64,000 bases of DNA from Bradyrhizobium vignae (GTDB lineage: Bacteria; Pseudomonadota; Alphaproteobacteria; Rhizobiales; Xanthobacteraceae): contig NZ_RDQF01000001.1 of NCBI RefSeq assembly GCF_004114425.1, forward strand, positions 62,001-126,000. Reading direction: 5' to 3'. The notes below the pieces were generated by a model that did not search any database, was not told the origin of the DNA, and saw only the letters and a list, made by a program, of their open reading frames with translations. The translations under genes were made by a program, and so were the position numbers. How positions within the stretch are numbered: the stretch's first letter is position 1; each line of letters begins with the position of its first letter. Of the stretch, positions 7,882 through 14,964 are shown piece after piece.

Positions 7882-9432
7882 TTGGCCATTCGTTACTACG
7901 ACTGGATCGCCCATCATGGACGCCGCGCGCCGAACAAGGTCGCGCTCATCGATCTCGCGAGCGAGCGACGCTTTACCTATTCGCAGCTGGATGCCCGTGT
8001 CTCGTGCCTCGCCTCGTTCCTGCGCCACACGCTCAACGTCTCGCGCGGCGATCGCGTCGCAGTGCTGGCGTTAAACACGACCGATACGCTGGAGGTGCAG
8101 TTCGCTTGTGGCCGGTTGGGTGCCATCTTCGTGCCGCTGAACACCCGCCTCACCGTTCCCGAGCTTCAGTTCATCACCGGCGATTGCGCGCCGAAGGTGA
8201 TGATCCACGATATTGATCTGGCCGAGACCGCGCAGAGCGTGGCGAAGCTTTGCGGGGTTACGACGAACCTGCTGCTTGGTCCGGGCGGCACCTATGAGGC
8301 CGGCGTCGCCGCCGCAAAGCCGCTGGGCAGCGCCGAGGAGGTCACGCTCGATGATATCTCGACCATCATGTACACCTCGGGCACGACCGGACATCCGAAG
8401 GGCGCGACCATCACCCATGGCATGACGTTCTGGAACTGCGTCAATCTCGGCGGCCCCGCCTGCATCGGTCCGTCCTCGGTGCTGCTCACCGTGCTGCCGT
8501 TGTTCCACACCGGCGGCCTGAATTGCTACACCAATCCGGTGCTGCACGCAGGCGGGACCGTGATGATCATGCGCGCATTCGATCCCGGCACGGCGCTCGG
8601 CCTGATCAACGACCCCGCGCAGGGCATCAACGTGTTCTTTGGCGTGCCTGCGATCTATCAGTTCATGGCGCAGCATCCGGCCTTCGCGACCACCGATCTC
8701 AGCCGGCTGATCGTCGGCGGTGTCGGCGGCGCACCGATGCCGGTGCCGTTGTTGAAAGTCTGGGAGGCACGCGGCGTCGCGCTGCAGCAGGGCTATGGCA
8801 TGACCGAGACCTCGCCGGCCGTGCTGGTGCTCGACCGAGAGGATGCGGCGCGCAAGGCCGGATCCGCCGGCAAGCCGGTACTGCACACCGAGGTGCGCGT
8901 CGTCCGCCCCGATGGCAGCGACGCCGATGTCGGCGAGCTTGGCGAGCTCTGGGTCCGGGGGCCGAACATCACGCCGGGCTACTGGAACAGGCCGGAGGCG
9001 AACAAGACATCCTTCACCGATGGCTGGCTGCATACGGGCGATGCCACGCGCGTCGATGATGAGGGTTTTTACTACATCGTCGACCGCTGGAAGGACATGT
9101 ACATCTCGGGCGGCGAGAACGTCTATCCGGCTGAGGTCGAGAACGTCCTGCACCAGCTCACCGCGATCGCGGAAGCCGCCGTGATCGGCATTCCCGACGT
9201 GCAATGGGGCGAGGTGGGGCTTGCCATCGTCGCGCTCAAGCCCGGCCAGAAGCTGACCGAGGCCGACGTCTTTGCGCATTGTGCGGCCAATCTGGCGCGC
9301 TTCAAATGCCCGCGCCAGATCCGCTTCGTCGATGCGCTGCCGCGCAACGCCACCGGCAAGATCCACAAGCCGACCTTGCGCAAGCAGTTCTCGGTGACTT
9401 CCGAAGTCGACAAGAAAGTCGCCAACGCCTGA
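7882..9432 (+). CDS. long-chain-type acyl-CoA ligase (AMP-forming)
   Basis: Activates a carboxylic acid to its CoA thioester through an acyl-adenylate. 516 residues, normal for the ANL superfamily. Core motifs: MYTSGTTGHPKGATITH (P-loop-like A3), GYGMTETSP (A5), DGWLHTGDATRVDDEGFYYI (A7), VDRWKDMYISGGENVYP (A8) and the catalytic-lysine region PRNATGKIHKPTLR (A10). I choose the TTG at 7882 because GGAGG lies five bases upstream and the family N-terminus starts with IRYYDW; an ATG 33 codons upstream would add an unrelated Arg-rich tail. It probably supplies acyl-CoA to the divergent dehydrogenase/carboxylase genes. Confidence 0.93.
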   Translation: MAIRYYDWIAHHGRRAPNKVALIDLASERRFTYSQLDARVSCLASFLRHTLNVSRGDRVAVLALNTTDTLEVQFACGRLGAIFVPLNTRLTVPELQFITGDCAPKVMIHDIDLAETAQSVAKLCGVTTNLLLGPGGTYEAGVAAAKPLGSAEEVTLDDISTIMYTSGTTGHPKGATITHGMTFWNCVNLGGPACIGPSSVLLTVLPLFHTGGLNCYTNPVLHAGGTVMIMRAFDPGTALGLINDPAQGINVFFGVPAIYQFMAQHPAFATTDLSRLIVGGVGGAPMPVPLLKVWEARGVALQQGYGMTETSPAVLVLDREDAARKAGSAGKPVLHTEVRVVRPDGSDADVGELGELWVRGPNITPGYWNRPEANKTSFTDGWLHTGDATRVDDEGFYYIVDRWKDMYISGGENVYPAEVENVLHQLTAIAEAAVIGIPDVQWGEVGLAIVALKPGQKLTEADVFAHCAANLARFKCPRQIRFVDALPRNATGKIHKPTLRKQFSVTSEVDKKVANA

Positions 9433-9435
9433 AAG

Positions 9436-9466
9436 AAGCGCCCCTCACGAGCGCTTTTCTTTTTTG
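9436..9466 (+). terminator. putative rho-independent terminator
   Basis: Six-base stem AAGCGC (9436-9441) / GCGCTT (9451-9456) with a 9-nt loop, followed by a T-rich run to 9466, directly after the acyl-CoA ligase stop. The short stem makes it a modest terminator, so the downstream binding-protein gene may still be partly co-transcribed. Confidence 0.5.
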
Positions 9467-9504
9467 AAGTGCCTGCCCCACCCCACAAAAGCAAAGGTAT
9501 TTCC

Positions 9505-10728
9505 ATGAAGAACAAGAAAATCGCCTTACTCGCCGCGGCGACGGCCCTGACCTTGCTCTCGGTTCAGAGCGCCTCTGCGCAGAAGAAGTACGACACCGGT
9601 GCCAGCGACACCGAGATCAAGATCGGCAATGTCGAGGCCTATTCGGGCCCTGCTTCCGCCTACGGCGTCATCGGCAAGACCGAGGAAGCTTATTTCAAGA
9701 TGATCAACGACCAGGGCGGCATCAACGGCCGCAAGATCAACTGGATCTCCTACGATGACGGCTATTCGCCGCCCAAGACCGTGGAGCAGGTCCGCAAGCT
9801 GATCGAGAGTGACGAGGTGTTCCTGGTGTTCAACGCGCTGGGCACGCCGACCCAGACCGCCGTGCAGAAATATCAGAATGCCAAGAAGGTGCCGCAGCTC
9901 TTCCTCGCCACCGGCGCCAGCAAATGGAACGACCCGAAGAACTTTCCCTGGACCATGGGCTTCCAGCCGAGCTATCGGGTCGAGGCGCGGATCTTCGCCA
10001 AATATATCCTGCAGGCGAAGCCGGATGCCAAAGTCGCCATCTTCTATGCCAACGACGATTTCGGCAAGGACTACGTCGCCGGCATCAAGGAGATCTTTGG
10101 CGAGAAGGCATCTTCGCTGATCGTGGCGGAGGAGAGCTATGAGACCACCGAGCCCTCGATCGATTCCCACATCGTCAAGCTGAAGGGCACCGGCGCCAAC
10201 GTGTTCGTCAACATCTCGACGCCGAAATTCGCGGCACAGGCGATCAAGAAGATCGCCGAGCTCGAATGGAAGCCGATGCACGTGATGATCGACGTGTCGA
10301 TCTCGATCGGCGCGGTGATGAAACCCGCGGGGCTCGACGCGTCGGAAGGCGTGCTGTCGGCGACCTATCTGAAGGACGCATCAGACCCGCAATGGAAGGA
10401 TGATGAAGGCATGAAGAAATTCCTCGCCTTCATCGACAAGTACATGCCGGGCGCCAACGTCTCCGACACCAATCTCGTCTACGGCTATGCCGCTGCTCAG
10501 ACCCTGGTGCAGACGTTGAAGCAGTGCGGGGACAATCTGACGCGGGAGAACGTGATGAAGCAGGCCGCAAGCCTGAAGGACTTTACGCCCGATACGCTCA
10601 TCCCGGGCATCAAGATCAATACCAGCGCCAACGACTTCGCGCCGATCGAGCAGCTCAAGATGATCCGGTTCAAGGCTGGTCAATGGGAGCTATTCGGCGA
10701 CATCATCAGCGCCGAAATCGGAGGCTAA
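9505..10728 (+). CDS. ABC transporter periplasmic branched-chain-amino-acid-type substrate-binding protein
   Basis: Periplasmic ligand-binding protein of the Leu/Ile/Val-binding (peripla_BP_6) family. 407 residues with a clear Sec signal peptide (MKNKKIALLAAATALTLLSV, cleavage expected after SASA, about residue 26). The mature part begins with TEIKIGNVEAYSGPASAYG, typical of the family. ATG at 9505 is preferred because it heads the signal peptide and is preceded by AAAGG. No permease or ATPase gene adjoins; in such catabolic clusters the orphan binding protein often serves aromatic or fatty acid uptake, so it may import the substrate of the neighbouring acyl-CoA ligase (inference). Confidence 0.92.
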   Translation: MKNKKIALLAAATALTLLSVQSASAQKKYDTGASDTEIKIGNVEAYSGPASAYGVIGKTEEAYFKMINDQGGINGRKINWISYDDGYSPPKTVEQVRKLIESDEVFLVFNALGTPTQTAVQKYQNAKKVPQLFLATGASKWNDPKNFPWTMGFQPSYRVEARIFAKYILQAKPDAKVAIFYANDDFGKDYVAGIKEIFGEKASSLIVAEESYETTEPSIDSHIVKLKGTGANVFVNISTPKFAAQAIKKIAELEWKPMHVMIDVSISIGAVMKPAGLDASEGVLSATYLKDASDPQWKDDEGMKKFLAFIDKYMPGANVSDTNLVYGYAAAQTLVQTLKQCGDNLTRENVMKQAASLKDFTPDTLIPGIKINTSANDFAPIEQLKMIRFKAGQWELFGDIISAEIGG

Positions 10729-10729
10729 A

Positions 10730-10774
10730 GCATGATCCGGAAAAGTGCGAAGCGGTTTTCCGGAAAGATCATGC
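10730..10774. repeat. rhizobial GCATGATC hairpin repeat
   Basis: GCATGATCCGGAAAA and TTTTCCGGAAAGATCATGC form a long hairpin a few bases after the binding-protein stop. This type of extragenic element is common in Bradyrhizobium-like genomes and may also act as a 3' transcript stabiliser or terminator. Confidence 0.75.
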
Positions 10775-10910
10775 GTAAACAACAAGCTCAAGCGCGATGA
10801 CGATTCATCCAAATCTCATCCCGCTTTAGTCCGGACCGGTTGAATACGCCCCCTGCCAGATTGCGGCCGAAAAGGCCGCTATCTTTTCAAGTGAGCGAGG
10901 TCGAGCAAGG

Positions 10911-11672
10911 TTATGCCGGCAGGAACAGCGCGAACGGCTCATCCACCGTGCGGCGCAGGTGCTTTCGGTACAGCTCATAGTTGGCATCGCCGGACGCGAC
11001 CCGCCCGAGGGACGGCTTCGCAACGCTCCTGATCGGTACATAGGCGATGGGTGCAGCGATCGGCGTCAACTGCGAGCCGGGGCCGGCGCGGAGCGTCGAG
11101 ATGATGCCGTACATCTCGCCGGAAACCGTCGGGCGCGACACCGTGATCACGCGATGCTGGCCGTGCTTGATGATGACGAGGTAGATGAAGCCGGACTGAT
11201 GGGGCACGGCGACCTCGCCGGTGTGCTCATAGGCGGCATCGGTCCGATCGCCCTCGCGGAAGACCAGCGACGAGACCTTCGGCTCCCAGACGATCTCGGT
11301 GCGATAGGCGAAGATCGCATCCTTGTCGCCGAATGAGGGCCGCAGGGTGACGTAGACGTCCTCGAGCCAGGTGACGGCGCGATGCGCATAGGAGCCGAGG
11401 CTGTCGGGCGCGACATCGTTTTCGGCGGGAGGCGTCACGACGACGGCGTTCTTGCGCAAGGACACGCCCAGCGCTTGCTCCAGACGGACCGTCGTTGCCA
11501 GCGTGAACGGCCGGCGGCCGCCTAAAACTTTCTCCAGCGTCGACAGACTAAGCTTGGCCTGCTCCGCCAGCGCCTGCCGGGAGATCCGGCGTCTGGCCAG
11601 CTCCTCGCGAATGGTTTCCGCGATCTCGCGGCTCTGCTCGTCTGAAAGCTGCTTGTCGGCCTGCGTCTGCAT
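10911..11672 (-). CDS. XRE-type helix-turn-helix transcriptional regulator with unknown C-terminal domain
   Basis: 253 residues. Residues about 25-75 form a lambda-repressor-like HTH (ISRQALAEQAKLSLSTLEKV...FTLATTVRLEQALGVSL). The remaining about 160 residues (from YAHRAVTWLEDVYVTLRPSF) form a predicted beta-rich domain, perhaps a ligand or stress sensor, that I do not recognise. The start is ATG (MQTQADKQ) rather than a TTG two codons upstream. Its neighbour on the divergent side is the sortase target gene, with 187 bp between, so it could regulate that system; this is inference only. Confidence 0.8.
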   Translation of the reverse strand: MQTQADKQLSDEQSREIAETIREELARRRISRQALAEQAKLSLSTLEKVLGGRRPFTLATTVRLEQALGVSLRKNAVVVTPPAENDVAPDSLGSYAHRAVTWLEDVYVTLRPSFGDKDAIFAYRTEIVWEPKVSSLVFREGDRTDAAYEHTGEVAVPHQSGFIYLVIIKHGQHRVITVSRPTVSGEMYGIISTLRAGPGSQLTPIAAPIAYVPIRSVAKPSLGRVASGDANYELYRKHLRRTVDEPFALFLPA

Positions 11673-11859
11673 CGTCAACCCTGCCCTGAGAGTCCCATCC
11701 TAGCAGGGCGGACAAACCAGCACAAAACCGCACATGGCCGCCCCGGCGGAAGCAAGTCCGGGCCGGCCGCGGCGGAACATTGCCGATCATTCTGCTCGCG
11801 AAAAGGTGCCCTGCCGGCGGATGTTGAGAACCAGCAAACACGCTTCGGGAGCAAGCCAA

Positions 11860-14124
11860 ATGGACACCTACGACACGGCGGAGAGCGACGAACACCCCCT
11901 GTTGAGCCGGCTCATCAAGGTCGGACTGTTCCTTCTCGCACAGAGCATCGCAGTGATGCTGGTCGCCGTCCTGGCGCTGCTGGTGAGCTTCGGGACGAGC
12001 TGGTCGGCAACGACCGAACAGGCCGGCCTGCTCCAGCCCGGCGACGCCAGATCCGGCAGCCTGCTGCTGAAGGAAGACGGCGCCTATGCCGAGGCGATCC
12101 GCCTTGGCACGGACATCGATATCACGGTATCGGGCCCGACGCTGCGCGCGCGCGTCACCCAGGTGTTTCGCAACCCGACCAAGGATTGGGTCGAAGCCAC
12201 CTACGTCTATCCGCTCGCGACCGATGGCGCCGTCGACACGCTGAAGATGGTGGTCGGCGACCGCGTCATCGTCGGCGACATCAAGGAGCGGCAGCAGGCG
12301 CGCGTGATCTACGAGGAGGCGCGCCGCGCCGGCCGGAAGGCCGCGCTGACCGAGCAGGAGCGGCCCAACATCTTCACCAACTCGGTCGCCAATATCGGCC
12401 CCGGCGAGACCGTGCTGGTGCAGATCGAATATCAGGAGCCGGTGCATCAATCCGGCAATGAGTATTCGCTGCGCCTGCCGCTGTTGGTCGCTCCGCGCTA
12501 CAATCCGGCGCCGATCGTGCAGAGCGTCGACTTCCGCAAGGACGGCTCGGGCTGGGGCGCGACGACATCGGATCCCGTGCCGGATCGCGACCGCATCTCG
12601 CCGCCGGTGCTGGATCCTGCCAGGAACGCGCCGGTCAACCCGACCAGCATCACGGTGCGCCTGAACGCCGGCTTTGCGCTCGGCGAGGTCAAGAGCCACC
12701 ATCATAACGTTAAGATCGAGAGCCCGGACAACACGACGCGCATCGTCACGCTTGCTGATGGCGCTGTCCCCGCCGACCGCGATTTCGAGCTGATCTGGAA
12801 GCCGGCCGCGAACAAGGCACCGTCGGTCGGCCTGTTCCGGGAGCGTGTCGGCGATGCCGATTACGTGCTCGCCTTCGTCACCCCGCCGAGCGCCGAGCAG
12901 GCGACGCAGAAGCCGCTGCCGCGCGAGGTCGTGTTCGTGATCGACAATTCCGGTTCGATGGGTGGCACCTCCATCGTCCAGGCGAAGGCGAGCCTGCTCT
13001 ATGCGCTCCGCCGCCTGCAGCCGAATGATCGGTTCAACGTGATCCGCTTCGACGACACCATGGACGTGCTGTTTCCGGCCTCCGTGCCGGCGGATGCCAC
13101 CCATGTCGGCGAGGCGACCTCGTTCGTCGGCGCGTTGCAGGCGCGCGGCGGCACCGAGATGGTGCCGGCGATGCGCGCGGCGCTGACCGACGAGCTCGGC
13201 GATACCAGTATGGTTCGCCAGGTCGTGTTCCTGACCGACGGCGCGATCGGCAACGAACAGCAACTATTCGATGCGATCACGACGATGCGCGGTCGCTCGC
13301 GCGTGTTCATGGTCGGCATCGGGTCGGCGCCCAACACCTATCTGATGACCCGTGCCGCCGAGCTCGGCCGCGGTGCCTTCACCCATATCGGCTCCGTCGA
13401 GCAGGTGGAGGAGCGCATGCGCGGCCTCTTCGCCAAGCTGGAAAATCCGGCGGTGACCGGTCTCAGCGCAAAATTCTCCGACACCAAAGCCGACGTCACC
13501 CCGGCGATCATTCCGGACGTCTATCGCGACGAGCCCTTGGTGCTGGCGGCCAGGCTCGACAAGCTCGCGGGCTCGCTCGAGATCAAGGGCCGCGTCGGCG
13601 ACCGTCCGTGGTCGGTGACGCTGCCGCTGCAAAACGCCGCCGAGGGCAAGGGCCTGTCAAAGCTCTGGGCCAAGCGCAAGATCAGCGATGCCGAAGTGGC
13701 GCGCACCTTGCGCGAGATGACGCCAGAGGAAGCCGACAAGGCGATCCTGGCGCTGGCGCTCGATCATCAGATCGTCACGCGACTGACCAGCCTCGTCGCG
13801 GTCGACGAGACACCGAGCCGTCCTGAGGGCGAACCGCTCAAGCTCAGCGACCTGCCGATCAATCTTCCGGCCGGCTGGGACTTCGAGAAAGTGTTCGGCG
13901 AACGGCCGCATCCGACGCCGACGCAGCTGCGCGAACGTCATGCCGATGCGCGCGATCAGCCGGCGGCACGACGGCCGACACCCGCCGCACCCGATGCGAT
14001 CCGCCTGCCCAAGACTGCAACCTCGGCCGAGCTGAAGATGATTGCAGGCCTGATCCTGATCGTGCTCGCCCTGACCCTGTTCGTGTTCAAGCGGCGTCGG
14101 TCCTTGCTCACCGACGCCGCTTGA
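11860..14124 (+). CDS. VIT/VWA-domain sortase target surface protein (marine proteobacterial sortase target type)
   Basis: 754 residues. An N-terminal membrane segment (about residues 19-42, FLLAQSIAVMLVAVLALLVS) is followed by a VIT domain (about 60-190), a VWA domain with the MIDAS motif DNSGSMGG (about residue 363), and a C-terminal cell-wall-sorting-like tail: LPKTA at residue 716, a hydrophobic helix (about 727-744) and KRRR. This architecture matches the dedicated substrate of class GN sortases in Gram-negative bacteria, and such a sortase is encoded next. ATG at 11860 is preceded by GGGAG. The metal-dependent VWA and VIT domains suggest protein-protein adhesion at the cell surface; the exact role is unknown. 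Confidence 0.92.
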   Translation: MDTYDTAESDEHPLLSRLIKVGLFLLAQSIAVMLVAVLALLVSFGTSWSATTEQAGLLQPGDARSGSLLLKEDGAYAEAIRLGTDIDITVSGPTLRARVTQVFRNPTKDWVEATYVYPLATDGAVDTLKMVVGDRVIVGDIKERQQARVIYEEARRAGRKAALTEQERPNIFTNSVANIGPGETVLVQIEYQEPVHQSGNEYSLRLPLLVAPRYNPAPIVQSVDFRKDGSGWGATTSDPVPDRDRISPPVLDPARNAPVNPTSITVRLNAGFALGEVKSHHHNVKIESPDNTTRIVTLADGAVPADRDFELIWKPAANKAPSVGLFRERVGDADYVLAFVTPPSAEQATQKPLPREVVFVIDNSGSMGGTSIVQAKASLLYALRRLQPNDRFNVIRFDDTMDVLFPASVPADATHVGEATSFVGALQARGGTEMVPAMRAALTDELGDTSMVRQVVFLTDGAIGNEQQLFDAITTMRGRSRVFMVGIGSAPNTYLMTRAAELGRGAFTHIGSVEQVEERMRGLFAKLENPAVTGLSAKFSDTKADVTPAIIPDVYRDEPLVLAARLDKLAGSLEIKGRVGDRPWSVTLPLQNAAEGKGLSKLWAKRKISDAEVARTLREMTPEEADKAILALALDHQIVTRLTSLVAVDETPSRPEGEPLKLSDLPINLPAGWDFEKVFGERPHPTPTQLRERHADARDQPAARRPTPAAPDAIRLPKTATSAELKMIAGLILIVLALTLFVFKRRRSLLTDAA

Positions 14125-14153
14125 GAGAGGAGCATCCCCGAACTCCTCTGTTA

Positions 14154-14201
14154 GCGCGCGCGGCTGCCCGTCCCGTACAACGGCCGCGCGCGCCCTTTTT
14201 T
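14154..14201 (+). terminator. strong intrinsic terminator between sortase target and sortase
   Basis: A perfect 11-bp stem (GCGCGCGCGGC 14154-14164 / GCCGCGCGCGC 14183-14193) with an 18-nt loop is followed by CCTTTTTT. It sits only 29 bp after the target gene, so it should reduce read-through into the sortase gene and set a high substrate:enzyme ratio. Confidence 0.8.
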
Positions 14202-14205
14202 GATC

Positions 14206-14239
14206 GTCATTGCGAGGAGCGAAGCGACGAAGCAATGAC
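14206..14239. repeat. extragenic palindromic repeat (GTCATTGCGAG family), deleted short form
   Basis: GTCATTGCGAGGAGCGAAGC followed directly by GACGAAGCAATGAC: the two outer arms of the 85-bp form at 2347-2431 with the middle missing. It separates the terminator from the sortase start and creates an open frame that falsely extends the sortase upstream. Confidence 0.8.
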
Positions 14240-14254
14240 GGGAGACGAAACACA

Positions 14255-14824
14255 ATGCCCCGCCTCATCTCTCCCCTGCTATTGGCGCTGATCGGCCTCA
14301 TCCTGTTCGGCGACGGCGCCTATATCCATGCCAAGGCGTGGTTGGCGCAGGTGTTGCTGGAGCAGGCATTCGACAGGAGCATTGCGACGGGCCAGGCGGT
14401 GAAGCCATGGTCGTGGGCCGACACCTGGCCGGTGGCGCGCATCGAGGTCAAGCGGATCGGCGCCAGCGCCATCGTGCTGGAAGGCGCGAGCGGACAGGCG
14501 CTTGCTTTCGGGCCTGGCCATGTCCAGCACACGGCTGATGCTGGCGAACGCGGAACTGCTGTCTATGCCGCGCATCGCGACACTCATTTCCGCTTCCTGC
14601 GGAATGTTGCCATGGGTGACGTCATCGATGTCACGCGCAGCGACGGTCGACATTTTCGCTATCGCGCGGATTCGTCGGCCGTGGTCCGCTTCGATGCATC
14701 CGGTATCGACGCCGCGGCACAAGGTTTCGGGCTTGTCCTCGCGACCTGCTGGCCGTTCGACGCCGTGACCTCTGGTCCCGAACGCTACGTCCTGCATGCG
14801 ACATTGATTGGAGCCGACAGATAG
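14255..14824 (+). CDS. class GN sortase
   Basis: Membrane-anchored transpeptidase that cleaves a C-terminal sorting motif and attaches the protein to a cell-surface acceptor. 189 residues with an N-terminal hydrophobic anchor (about 5-25). The sortase catalytic triad is intact: His107 (YAAHRDTHF), Cys165 (VLATCWPFD) and Arg177 (GPERYVLHA). ATG at 14255 with GGGAG upstream is chosen; the frame continues 15 codons upstream only through repeat sequence. Its natural substrate is almost certainly the preceding VIT/VWA protein with the LPKTA tail. What it attaches the protein to in a Gram-negative envelope is not known. Confidence 0.93.
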   Translation: MPRLISPLLLALIGLILFGDGAYIHAKAWLAQVLLEQAFDRSIATGQAVKPWSWADTWPVARIEVKRIGASAIVLEGASGQALAFGPGHVQHTADAGERGTAVYAAHRDTHFRFLRNVAMGDVIDVTRSDGRHFRYRADSSAVVRFDASGIDAAAQGFGLVLATCWPFDAVTSGPERYVLHATLIGADR

Positions 14825-14964
14825 ATCGCCGATCGGACTGACACACACCGATGCGCACTTCATTCCACCACACGGCATACCAGCCACACGGTTGCCACTC
14901 CGAAGGACTCGCCATAGAACAGAGTGACGCGCCACCAAAGAACAACAACAGGTGAGGTCACGCC

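Noticed and set aside
11548..13263. Open frame of 571 codons antisense to the VIT/VWA gene
   Set aside because: Antisense shadow; also runs into the XRE regulator in the wrong frame, with no motif.
11860..14824. Gram-positive contamination suggested by a sortase
   Set aside because: Class GN sortases with VIT/VWA targets are an established proteobacterial family, and base composition matches the surrounding DNA.
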